Part shown: piece by piece, positions 1 through 6,332 of the stretch | Layout: each line of letters begins with the position of its first letter | Position numbering within the stretch: position 1 is the stretch's first letter | From: an uncultured Rhodobiaceae bacterium | GTDB lineage: Archaea; Thermoplasmatota; Poseidoniia; Poseidoniales; Poseidoniaceae | Assembly: GCA_937911445.1 (NCBI GenBank) | Contig: CALDQY010000198.1 | Span: 1-9,531 of the forward strand | Direction: 5' to 3' | Length of the DNA stretch: 9,531 nt | Position numbers and translations under genes: made by a program | The notes under the pieces: model-generated | Database searches by the model: none | What the model saw: the letters and a program-made list of their open reading frames with translations, nothing else | Told to the model about the DNA's origin: nothing

Positions 1-525
1 CCACAGATTTACCAAACAGGCTACGGACGTTTTAGGCCCAATAAAAGCGACGACCACTTGAGCTGCCGGTATTACCGCGGCGGCTGGCACCGGTCTTTCC
101 CAGCCCTTTCCCTCTACTTGTTAAGAGTAGGATCTACATACACATAGTGCATGCACTAGGAGTTCCCTCATCACAGTTTCCTGCAGTGTGAAGTTTTCGC
201 GCCTGCTGCACCCCGTAGGGTCTGGATTCGTGTCTCAGAATCCATCTCCGGGCTATGTCTCCCAACACCCGTACGCGTCGATGGCTAGGAGGTCCATTAC
301 ACCCCCTACGACCTGATACGCCGCAGACCCATCCTATCTTCACCCACAAACCGTTCCAGGCATTGTGGGCTATCCGGCTTTGTTCTCAGTTTCCCGAGGT
401 TATTCCAGATGATAGGGCAGGTTATCCACGTGTTACTGAGCAGTATGCCGAGCTCCGAAAGCTCTCGACTCGCATGGCTTAATCGAACTCCAAAAGCGGT
501 CGCCTCTGGCAGGATCAACCAGATT
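1..525 (-). rRNA. rrs: 16S ribosomal RNA, 5' portion (3' end outside window)
   Basis: Read on the minus strand, the sequence opens at about 524 with the universal archaeal 16S start TCTGGTTGATCCTGCCAGAG. It then contains the archaeal 344-region segment (197-216) and the universal 515-region segment GTGCCAGCCGCCGCGGTAA (72-90), and runs off the window at base 1 shortly after the 'TTGGGCCTAAAACG' block. About 525 nt are present, roughly the first third of the gene, including the 5' domain. The anti-Shine-Dalgarno 3' tail is not visible. The exact mature 5' end is uncertain by a few bases. No 23S or tRNA can be judged because the downstream side is cut off. The gene is codirectional with the ribosomal protein operon. 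The sequence is clearly archaeal; assignment to Marine Group II / Thermoplasmata rests on gene context rather than on an alignment. Confidence 0.97.
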
Positions 526-652
526 TCTCGTGTTTTGATCCCTAGAGTTGTTATCGCAATTAATTCGCTGTCCTAAATTTCTTGGCGAGGTTATGAGCAC
601 TATCTCTTGCACAACAAAAAATACGTCATAATCTCAAATCACCTACCTGACC

Positions 653-774
653 CTGAGCGAGCTCCTTCCCGGAGGTTTCTCAGAATCGCATGTGCTTCGG
701 CTGTCGTCGTTGGGTGATGGGAACCTTCACCGTCCGAAGACTCGGGTCCCAACGCCGTTCCCACCGACGCAAGC
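653..774. other. Candidate structured RNA element or 16S leader structure
   Basis: Two perfect 7-bp complementary pairs interleave: CGTTGGG (708-714) with CCCAACG (748-754), and TGGGAAC (718-724) with GTTCCCA (757-763). The order A-B-A'-B' is pseudoknot topology. A small hairpin CCGA-AGAC-TCGG (734-745) sits between them. An outer pairing GCTTCGG (694-700) with CCG (764-766) and AAGC (771-774) closes the fold with a 4-base bulge. A separate hairpin pairs CTGAG (653-657) with CTCAG (679-683) and CTCC (662-665) with GGAG (671-674). On the minus strand a TATA-like box (795-803) lies about 25 bases before 774, and a T6 run (616-621) follows. The strand is not settled: a few wobble pairs favour plus, while promoter, T-run and neighbours favour minus. 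It could be the leader of pre-16S or a separate small RNA. All pairings were found by eye. Confidence 0.35.
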
Positions 775-775
775 A

Positions 776-791
776 ACTCACCCACTCACCC
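776..791. repeat. Tandem 8-bp direct repeat (ACTCACCC x2)
   Basis: ACTCACCC occurs twice in direct succession at 776-783 and 784-791. On the minus strand this is GGGTGAGT twice, continuing into a G7 run. It lies between the TATA-like box and the predicted start of the structured element. It may be replication slippage or a spacer of no function; no family is recognised. Confidence 0.6.
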
Positions 792-794
792 CCC

Positions 795-803
795 CTATAT
801 CAA
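795..803 (-). promoter_or_regulatory. TATA-like box, candidate 16S/leader promoter
   Basis: On the minus strand this reads TTGATATAG, an AT-rich box flanked by a G7 run. Archaeal TATA boxes sit about 25 bases before the transcription start, which would place a start near 770-775, at the edge of the structured element. It resembles the family consensus only partly, and other AT-rich boxes exist (for example CTATATTT at 858-865 and TTAATT near 560), so the assignment is tentative. Confidence 0.25.
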
Positions 804-855
804 GATACCCGACTCGAATCGGCCATAAAAGAAGGGACTGCAAGCCGAATGAGAG

Positions 856-860
856 AAAAA
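856..860 (-). terminator. Possible U-tract terminator after the membrane protein gene
   Basis: About 14 bases past the TGA stop of the 875-2140 gene the minus strand reads TATATTTTTCTCTC. Archaeal termination often uses an oligo-T tract without a hairpin, so this could end the ribosomal protein/secY transcript. The tract is only five T residues, so it may be weak or incidental. Confidence 0.25.
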
Positions 861-874
861 TATAGTTTGGAAAC

Positions 875-2140
875 TCAAGAATTCCAGAAAGCGTCAAGTT
901 TCGGCTCTACAACTTCATTTTCAACAACTGAAGCCTCATTAGCGCTCTTGGGATTCTCGTCATCCTTCTTCTCATTTACATCGCCTGATTCAGATGTCTC
1001 GAGTCCTAAGGCCTTCTTCAGTTGCTGTGCAAATTCAGAATCCAGATCCATTTTATCAAAAAATGCGAGTTTGACATGGTCGCGTTTGACATAGTCGCGA
1101 ACATGCGAATATGATAATTCTAATCCAGTATGCGTCCTTGTTGTAGATTCAGTGTGTTCATCGTGCCCGCCAACAGAAACAGTTGTCCGTTCATGACTTC
1201 TAACCGCCAAGTTGAGTGATTCACTCATGACGTTTTCCAAACGAAGAGGTTCTCCGTAAAATTTGTGTTTCTTTACAAGGGTTTGAGCACTCGTATCGAA
1301 CACAATCTTTGGACGTCGTCCATCAGCTTTTCCAATGAGAAGAGACCCGACTGAGAGCATGATCAATTGTGGTACGATTGTTTCGAAACTACCCGTCTCT
1401 TGGAAGTAATCCGAATTCGGGTCAATGAAATCAACATACCGAATCGAGTTTGTGGAGTAACGATGGACTGAAATATACTCCATACCACCTTCTGGTGGGA
1501 CATAATACAAGTCTTCACCGTTGAATGGATGACTTCCATCTACATACGTCAAATTCTCTGAGGCGTCACTTGGTTCATAACACCAATCGGGAAGTCGATC
1601 GTACATCCAGTAATGTCCAACTTCCTCCAAATTCCAATCATTGTCAAAACTTGCAGAGCGTGCATATATCCAACAATCATAGTAGTCTCCATAATTGAAT
1701 CCAAAAATAACAAACTTCTGTTCGTCGTCTAAGTATTCCCATCGATGTTCCACCCAGAAGTTCTCATAGGCGTATCTGTATCGAAAATGCTGTTCTGCGA
1801 TTTCAATATCGGTAATATCTTCGTTAAATGTGTTGGAATCATCAAGACAGTAAACCGTCTCTTCTCCAAATTCCACTTCCGTTGCATGGCCACAAATAGA
1901 ATCAGAATCTGGGAGGATGAGCTCGTTAATCCCTACAGATAGTGCAGTTAAACACATTCCAAGGCCAATTAGACCCATAGCGATGAATCCAATCAATTCG
2001 CCAATACTACGGGCTTTCGAAGGAATCAATGAAACCAAGTTTCCTTCGGTTTGAATCGTGTACTCAAGATCCTCATCGGCCCAGATGATGAAATCGTCCG
2101 AGGAGCCCATGCTCAAGTCTACCGCAAGGGAGTATTTCAA
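875..2140 (-). CDS. Unrecognised two-helix membrane protein with large extracytoplasmic domain
   Basis: I do not recognise this 421-residue protein. A cytoplasmic N-terminus (1-47) leads into a strong membrane helix at 48-73. An acidic, Trp/Tyr-rich domain (about 75-252) follows with four cysteines (C83, C98, C156, C187) that could form two disulfides outside the cell, and one N-L-T sequon at 196-198. A second helix lies at about 254-270. The C-terminal part (277-380) has a beta-rich pattern (KIVFDTSAQTLVKK...) ending in a helix with LKKALGL, reminiscent of membrane-attached PH-like domains. The tail (381-421) is Glu/Asp/Ser-rich and looks disordered. The start shown is TTG with a weak AGGTTGAG upstream; the ATG at 2110 (residue 11) is an equally possible start. 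The gene lies 53 bases after secY with no clear terminator between them, so it is probably cotranscribed. It is visibly more AT-rich than the ribosomal genes. Confidence 0.8.
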   Translation of the reverse strand: MKYSLAVDLSMGSSDDFIIWADEDLEYTIQTEGNLVSLIPSKARSIGELIGFIAMGLIGLGMCLTALSVGINELILPDSDSICGHATEVEFGEETVYCLDDSNTFNEDITDIEIAEQHFRYRYAYENFWVEHRWEYLDDEQKFVIFGFNYGDYYDCWIYARSASFDNDWNLEEVGHYWMYDRLPDWCYEPSDASENLTYVDGSHPFNGEDLYYVPPEGGMEYISVHRYSTNSIRYVDFIDPNSDYFQETGSFETIVPQLIMLSVGSLLIGKADGRRPKIVFDTSAQTLVKKHKFYGEPLRLENVMSESLNLAVRSHERTTVSVGGHDEHTESTTRTHTGLELSYSHVRDYVKRDHVKLAFFDKMDLDSEFAQQLKKALGLETSESGDVNEKKDDENPKSANEASVVENEVVEPKLDAFWNS

Positions 2141-2179
2141 AACTCAACCTACATGCAAGCAAAGGTTGGCGCGGTCTAT

Positions 2180-2193
2180 TCCATCGTGATGGA
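2180..2193. repeat. Short inverted repeat directly after the secY stop
   Basis: TCCATC-GT-GATGGA is a 6-bp perfect inverted repeat adjoining the TAA stop of secY. There is no following T-tract on the minus strand, and the two-base loop is too tight for a full hairpin, so terminator function is unlikely. It may be a protein-binding site or chance. Confidence 0.3.
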
Positions 2194-4134
2194 TTACTCA
2201 GCACCGAAGAATTGTCGGAGCATTGGGTGCATTTCCATGGCCTGTTCCTTCTGGATTTGCTCATAGGTACGTAGAATGATACCAACAGCCAACAACAGAC
2301 CTGTACCGGTCGCATTACCAACCGTACCGAGCAGATCCGCACCTGCTGCAAGCAAACCGACGAAAGCACCAGAGAAGTAAGTCACCGGTGGGATGTAGTT
2401 CTCGAGAATCTTCTCCAAAACCTTGGGGTTCTTACGGAAACCAGGAATCTGCATACCTGTTCGTTCAATTTGCTTTGCAACGTCCTTGGTACCCATGTTG
2501 GTGGTATCAATCCAGAACTTTGCGAAGACCATTGAACCAACGGTCATGAGGACCACATAGAATACAACGTGGAGCATGATCTGACCTAAACTGTGACCAA
2601 ACATATCCGATTGTTGATTCAGCAATGGAATCAGCCAGTCGTTCACACCAGCTGGCATGGATGCATACCAAGCAAACCCACCAGAGGCCGTCGTTTGACC
2701 CGGTTCGTAAGTCCCGATATAATCCGACATCGAGAACCAACCCTGCCGACCTAATATCGGCGTCTGTGACATCGTTGGATGACTCCAGAACAAGAGCGAG
2801 AACATGTTGACGTTTGCAAGCAATGCAGCCATCAAAATGACCGGAATGTTCGAAGCGTAGACCAATCGAATTGGGTACTTACCACGGTGACCACGGACCT
2901 TTCCGTGTGTCAATGGCAGTTCCAGTTTACTCGATTCAGCATAGGCAACCACGAGGAACACGATGATACTAGAGACGAGAGCAATCACTGCGTTTGGATG
3001 CGTCGCATCACCCAACAGAATCATTTCGAATCCATTGAGCGATATCATTTCTCCATTCGTCGCCGTTCTAAACATGTAGAAGATCATCGGAAGTGTACCT
3101 GCTGGTGGGTTCTGCACAGAGTACGCCATACCTGCTGTGGTAGGGAGAGGTGAGAGCGTACCGACGAAGGTCGATTGAGCAACACCAGCGGCAATGAAGA
3201 GCGACATACCGGATCCGATACCCCACTTGCTGACCAATTCATCGAGCAAGAAGACAAGATACGATCCCGCAAACAATTGAGCAACGATGACAAAGTTGGC
3301 CCAGCCAAGTCCATACTCATCAATGAGGAATTCCGAAGGGTCGAGGAAACCGTAGGTTTGTGGAATTGACTCAATTGGAATCATGATCAAAACGAGGAGC
3401 TTCTGTACACCTTGGTACATAGCCTTGTCTTCGCTGTTGGTCAAATCCAAACGGATGATTTTTGCACCTGCGAACAGTTGCATAATAATCGAACCAGTGA
3501 CGATTGGACCGATACCCAAGTGCATGATGGTACCCGACGCACCAGCCATGATGGAACGGAAACCGCTGAACAAGTCCATGGCTTGACCGCTCAATCCATA
3601 GAGCATGACGTTGGTCATAGCGAAGTAAATGATGAGAACGAAGGTTGTTGTCCACATCTTCTCACCAAAGCGAACGTGTCGGTCAGGCTTCGTGATGGCT
3701 GGGTAAACATCGACGAAGCGGCTGAGAGCGTACAAACGGCTGCTTTGGTCACCGCCCCACATGAAACATGTGAGGATGGCTGCTGCACCGAAACCAAGCA
3801 GTAAGACACCCACAAGGAGGAATCCGACTGCTTCATCGTAGCCACCCCATTTCTCTGGGCGGCAGTACCATACAGCGATGAAAACGAAAATCAACCAACC
3901 GTAGAGTTTCGCGTAGCGACCAATGATTGGTAGTTGCTTCATCGAGGCAGGAAGGTCACGCTGGAAACATGCCATGACGTAAGCAACGTGTGCAACTGCG
4001 AGAACGATACCGAAGATTGCTGCATCTCGTGCTGCACCTTCGCCTGAAAGTTCATCCCACTGCCAATAGAAGAGGAGACCAAAGTAAATGACACCCGTAA
4101 GAACAACACCGATTGGTACTGGCTTGTGTTTCAT
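2194..4134 (-). CDS. secY: Preprotein translocase subunit SecY with four-helix N-terminal extension
   Basis: SecY forms the channel of the SecYEG translocon in the cytoplasmic membrane. Residues about 136-646 match archaeal SecY: helix 1 (161-180), plug region (186-200), LGIGPIVTGSIIMQLFAG (206-223), SKWGIGSG (302-309), the cytoplasmic loop GKYPIRLVYASNIPVIL (418-434), and the last cytoplasmic loop GFRKNPKVLEKILENYIPP (565-583) that contacts ribosomes. The outer loop between helices 7 and 8 (about 450-515) looks long. Residues 1-135 are additional: hydrophobic segments at 7-26, 36-57, 74-91 and 101-125, with acidic outer and basic inner loops. An even number of extra helices keeps the core topology unchanged. 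At 646 residues it is well above the 430-490 usual for archaeal SecY. The ATG has a very good SD, AAGGAGGT, six bases upstream, so translation of the extension is well supported. It lies 16 bases after rpl15. Confidence 0.97.
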   Translation of the reverse strand: MKHKPVPIGVVLTGVIYFGLLFYWQWDELSGEGAARDAAIFGIVLAVAHVAYVMACFQRDLPASMKQLPIIGRYAKLYGWLIFVFIAVWYCRPEKWGGYDEAVGFLLVGVLLLGFGAAAILTCFMWGGDQSSRLYALSRFVDVYPAITKPDRHVRFGEKMWTTTFVLIIYFAMTNVMLYGLSGQAMDLFSGFRSIMAGASGTIMHLGIGPIVTGSIIMQLFAGAKIIRLDLTNSEDKAMYQGVQKLLVLIMIPIESIPQTYGFLDPSEFLIDEYGLGWANFVIVAQLFAGSYLVFLLDELVSKWGIGSGMSLFIAAGVAQSTFVGTLSPLPTTAGMAYSVQNPPAGTLPMIFYMFRTATNGEMISLNGFEMILLGDATHPNAVIALVSSIIVFLVVAYAESSKLELPLTHGKVRGHRGKYPIRLVYASNIPVILMAALLANVNMFSLLFWSHPTMSQTPILGRQGWFSMSDYIGTYEPGQTTASGGFAWYASMPAGVNDWLIPLLNQQSDMFGHSLGQIMLHVVFYVVLMTVGSMVFAKFWIDTTNMGTKDVAKQIERTGMQIPGFRKNPKVLEKILENYIPPVTYFSGAFVGLLAAGADLLGTVGNATGTGLLLAVGIILRTYEQIQKEQAMEMHPMLRQFFGAE

Positions 4135-4140
4135 TCAAAG

Positions 4141-4148
4141 ACCTCCTT
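4141..4148 (-). promoter_or_regulatory. Shine-Dalgarno site of secY
   Basis: The minus strand reads AAGGAGGT six bases before the ATG at 4134. This is among the best SD sequences in the window and fixes the start of secY at the beginning of the extra four-helix block, not at the start of the conserved core. Confidence 0.9.
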
Positions 4149-4150
4149 GT

Positions 4151-4576
4151 TCACTCTTCTTCCCATTCGTCCCAGTCATCACCGTCATCAAGATTGACGG
4201 ATCCACCTGCAGCTTCGACCTTTTCGATGGCTGAAGCGCTGGCGTTTGCGACTGTGACGGTCATAGCTACATTGATTCGACCAGATCCGAGGAGCTTGTC
4301 AATTCCATGTTCTCCAAGATTGATGCTGTCCTTACCATCAGCCATACCTTCGAGTTGGCTGACGTTGCAAGTCACGTGTACGTTACGCAGTGAAGGGTGA
4401 CGGTTGAATCCGTGCATTCCCCAGTGACCTGGCATGTACTTGATTCGAGTCATAACACGATGCTTGTTCATACCTGCATTTCCACGGCCACCACGCTTTC
4501 CAGCGCCTCGACCAGCTTTCTTTCCACGACCATGGTATCGGTTTCGTCCACGGTGCTTGTTTGCTTTTGTACCCAT
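4151..4576 (-). CDS. rpl15: Large subunit ribosomal protein uL15 (L15p)
   Basis: uL15 (eukaryotic L27a) binds 23S rRNA in the large subunit. The 141-residue product has the expected basic Gly-rich N-terminus (KANKHRGRNRYHGRGKKAGRGAGKRGGRGNAGMNKH), the conserved HGFNRHPSLRN segment, and the C-terminal domain with GEHGIDKLLGSGRI and EKVEAAGGSVNL. The last residues (about 130-141, DDGDDWDEWEEE) form an acidic tail unusual for this very basic protein. Two adjacent ATGs are possible (4579 and 4576). The SD GAGGTGA ends one base before the first and four bases before the second, so the second is preferred. The SD overlaps the TGA stop of rpl30, so the two genes are probably coupled in translation. 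Confidence 0.95.
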   Translation of the reverse strand: MGTKANKHRGRNRYHGRGKKAGRGAGKRGGRGNAGMNKHRVMTRIKYMPGHWGMHGFNRHPSLRNVHVTCNVSQLEGMADGKDSINLGEHGIDKLLGSGRINVAMTVTVANASASAIEKVEAAGGSVNLDDGDDWDEWEEE

Positions 4577-4580
4577 CATA

Positions 4581-4588
4581 TCACCTCA
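4581..4588 (-). promoter_or_regulatory. Combined rpl30 stop and rpl15 Shine-Dalgarno (TGAGGTGA)
   Basis: The minus strand reads TGAGGTGA, in which the first TGA is the rpl30 stop codon and GAGGTGA is the ribosome binding site of rpl15. The same octamer with the same use recurs at 7992-7999 and 8393-8400. The spacing here decides between the two ATGs of rpl15. Confidence 0.85.
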
Positions 4589-5056
4589 AATCATTCTCTC
4601 AACGAGCGCCTTGATGTCATCGCCGCGGGAACCGAGTGCGCCACCAACGACGTAGGATCGCTTGATTCCGCCCCATCCCTTTGCGCCTCGAGGAGGATGC
4701 AAACGGAAGACGCGCTTCAAACCTGGAACATCTTTTACAGTTGCCTCATTGTTGACAATCGCCTTAGCGAAGTCGCCAATGGTCTTGTAATCGGTTTCTT
4801 CTGCAACGATTGCATCGGTCAATGGAGCATCGCCTGGCATTCGTCCACGCTCTGAAAGCATGGTCTCAACGGTTGCGAGGTCTGCATTGCCCCATGTGAT
4901 GTAGTCCTTAGCCTTGCGCAGCATTCCAATGTACTGATCGTTCTCTGGAATGATAACCGCATGGTTGACCTTGGTCAGGTTGAGGTAGTCCATTGTCTCA
5001 CGAATGGATCGCTCGACACCAACATTGCTTCGTGCTCGAACAACGATGAAACTCAC
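4586..5056 (-). CDS. rpl30: Large subunit ribosomal protein uL30 (L30p)
   Basis: This is the long archaeal/eukaryotic form of uL30 (eukaryotic L7), 156 residues, the usual length for archaea. The L30 ferredoxin-like fold spans the N-terminus (SFIVVRARSNVGVERSIRETMDYLNLTKVNHAVIIPENDQYIGMLRKAKDYITWG). The archaeal C-terminal part carries the conserved VFRLHPPRGAKGWGGIKRSYVVGGALG. The start codon is GTG at 5056, overlapping the rps5 stop in the four bases GTGA, with GGGAGGG upstream as SD. Reinitiation by ribosomes finishing rps5 is likely. Nothing in the protein is unusual. Confidence 0.96.
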   Translation of the reverse strand: MSFIVVRARSNVGVERSIRETMDYLNLTKVNHAVIIPENDQYIGMLRKAKDYITWGNADLATVETMLSERGRMPGDAPLTDAIVAEETDYKTIGDFAKAIVNNEATVKDVPGLKRVFRLHPPRGAKGWGGIKRSYVVGGALGSRGDDIKALVERMI

Positions 5057-5823
5057 TTCAAAACCCTCCCAGTGTTGATGAACAAGCGTTCTCGCTGTTC
5101 GTTGCTGATACGAGTTGTGTTTAATGTTTTGAGTGCATTAAAGGTCGCAGCAGCGTAATTGATGGTGGTTCGGGTTTGTCCCTTGGTTCGGGAGAGAACG
5201 TCGGTAACTCCAGCAAGTTCGAGGACTTTCTTACCGGTTTCACCGATAACAAGGCCCTTACCCTTTGCAGCAGGCATCAACGTGACACGGGTCGAAGCTG
5301 AGCGACCGTTGACCTTAATCGGCACGGATGTGCCTGGACCAGCAGAAGATTCCCATGAACCGTTTCCACGTTGTACGCTGATTAGGTTGAGCTTGGCAGC
5401 GACGATGGCCTTTTGAATGGCATTGGAAACTTCCTTCGCCTTGGCCATTGCGAGACCAACGTAGCCATTTCGGTTTCCGACACACGCCATGACGTTAAAT
5501 CGAACACGACGACCACTGTCGGTCATTCGCTGAACCATGTTGACGTTGATGATTTCATCTTCCAACTCAGGAAGGAGGGCATCGACGATTTCGACCTCAC
5601 GGATTGGGAGGCCACTGGCGAGGGCTTCCTCGTAGGTTGTGATGAGACCAGCATAGACCATGTTGCCGAGTCGTGTACGTGGCGTCCAGTTGCGGAGGTT
5701 GTTGATCGCATCAGATTGAGCGCTACGTCGTCGTCGACCGCCCGTCTCTTCGGCTTCTTGTGGAGCATAAGCAAGAATCATACCTGGTGCTTGCTTGATT
5801 TCTGTTGTTTCTTCTTCTGTCAT
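5053..5823 (-). CDS. rps5: Small subunit ribosomal protein uS5 (S5p)
   Basis: uS5 (eukaryotic S2) lies near the decoding site and mRNA entry of the small subunit. The 256-residue product has the archaeal core from about residue 43 (NLRNWTPRTRLGNMVYAG). The double-stranded RNA-binding S5 domain holds LPELEDEIINVNMVQRMTDSGRR (84-106) and VGNRNGYVGLAMAKAKEV, and the C-terminal domain holds KGKGLVIGETGKKVLELAGV. About 40 extra residues precede the core, with an Arg run (RRRR, 30-33). The segment RGNGSWESSAGPGTSVP (152-168) lacks the cysteines found at this place in Methanocaldococcus uS5 (RGCGSWECGCG). The ATG overlaps the rpl18 stop (TGATG) with GAGGGGG upstream; an internal ATG at residue 15 is less likely. 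Confidence 0.96.
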   Translation of the reverse strand: MTEEETTEIKQAPGMILAYAPQEAEETGGRRRRSAQSDAINNLRNWTPRTRLGNMVYAGLITTYEEALASGLPIREVEIVDALLPELEDEIINVNMVQRMTDSGRRVRFNVMACVGNRNGYVGLAMAKAKEVSNAIQKAIVAAKLNLISVQRGNGSWESSAGPGTSVPIKVNGRSASTRVTLMPAAKGKGLVIGETGKKVLELAGVTDVLSRTKGQTRTTINYAAATFNALKTLNTTRISNEQRERLFINTGRVLK

Positions 5824-6332
5824 CAGTAGGCCCCCTCGATGGATGCTTTTGTGGTTTCAATCGCACCAGCGACGTTGTCGTCGATGTGTGCGCCGGTGAT
5901 TCGGTCGTCAGCAGGAAGAATTTCTTCGCTGTGAGGAACGTTGAGTCCAGCCTCGACCATACCGCGGAGTGCAGCGAAAACACGACCTCCAGGTGTGCTT
6001 GCTGCAAGTCCGATATCGAGAACTGCATCTTCATGTCCAGCAGCAAGGGCTGCCTTTCCGAGTGCATAACCTACGAGGTAGGATGCGGGGACAGATTTCT
6101 TGGACATGTTGTCCGGCCATGAGAATTTCTTGACCAGATCGTTTCCGGTTACATTGAGTGCAACCTTGTCGCCTTCAGCAGCCCAGGTAACCAATTGGCA
6201 CGATGTGCGTGTGTTTGAGACACGAACAACCGCACGAGGTTGTTGGCTTCGTAGAAGTCGTAGTCGGCGTCGGTAGTCTGTGAGTCCAGCCTTACGTCGT
6301 CGTAGAACAGAGCGTCGTCGGTTTCCTTGCAT
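5823..6332 (-). CDS. rpl18: Large subunit ribosomal protein uL18 (L18p)
   Basis: uL18 (eukaryotic L5) binds 5S rRNA and anchors the central protuberance. The 169-residue product has the basic N-terminus RRRKAGLTDYRRRLRLLRSQQPRAVVRVSN, the fold core with VTWAAEGDKVALN and SYLVGYALGKAALAAG, the strongly conserved AVLDIGL...GGRVFAALRGMVEAGLNVPHSEE, and LPADDRITGAHI. It stops soon after this motif, so the C-terminal helical tail seen in several other archaea is shortened. The ATG overlaps the rpl19e stop by one base (TGATG), with AAGGTGAT upstream as SD; the downstream rps5 ATG overlaps its own TGA in the same way. Confidence 0.96.
   Translation of the reverse strand: MQGNRRRSVLRRRKAGLTDYRRRLRLLRSQQPRAVVRVSNTRTSCQLVTWAAEGDKVALNVTGNDLVKKFSWPDNMSKKSVPASYLVGYALGKAALAAGHEDAVLDIGLAASTPGGRVFAALRGMVEAGLNVPHSEEILPADDRITGAHIDDNVAGAIETTKASIEGAY

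Larger units (their letters stand above)
526..874. other. Intergenic region upstream of the 16S gene
   Basis: This 349-base stretch holds no convincing protein gene; minus-strand ATGs here open only very short frames. It must contain whatever 16S-specific promoter and leader exist. Visible from right to left: a T5 run on the minus strand just after the upstream gene, a TATA-like box at 795-803, a tandem 8-bp repeat at 776-791, a GC-rich structured segment at 694-774, a second imperfect hairpin at 653-683, a minus-strand T6 run at 616-621, and an AT-rich stretch up to the 16S 5' end. No tRNA, 5S, RNase P or SRP RNA signature could be confirmed. Confidence 0.8.

Noticed and set aside
255..482. 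Short open frames on both strands within the 16S gene
   Set aside because: They lie within conserved rRNA sequence and are not coding.
655..760. RNase P or SRP RNA in the spacer
   Set aside because: Fragments such as CCGGGAAGGAG and GTCAGG recall SRP RNA but are in the wrong order, and the RNase P core block GGAAANUCC is absent.
748..795. G-quadruplex on the minus strand
   Set aside because: There are several G-runs including a G7, but the loops between them are too long for a canonical quadruplex.
790..830. tRNA T-arm lookalike (CCGACTCGAATCGG)
   Set aside because: The loop and stem lengths do not fit a T-arm, and no acceptor, D or anticodon arms can be drawn around it.
690..1094. Open frame on the plus strand opposite the 3' end of the membrane protein gene
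   Set aside because: It runs through the structured spacer and then antisense to a better-supported gene, has low-complexity Ser/Phe content and shows no recognisable motif.
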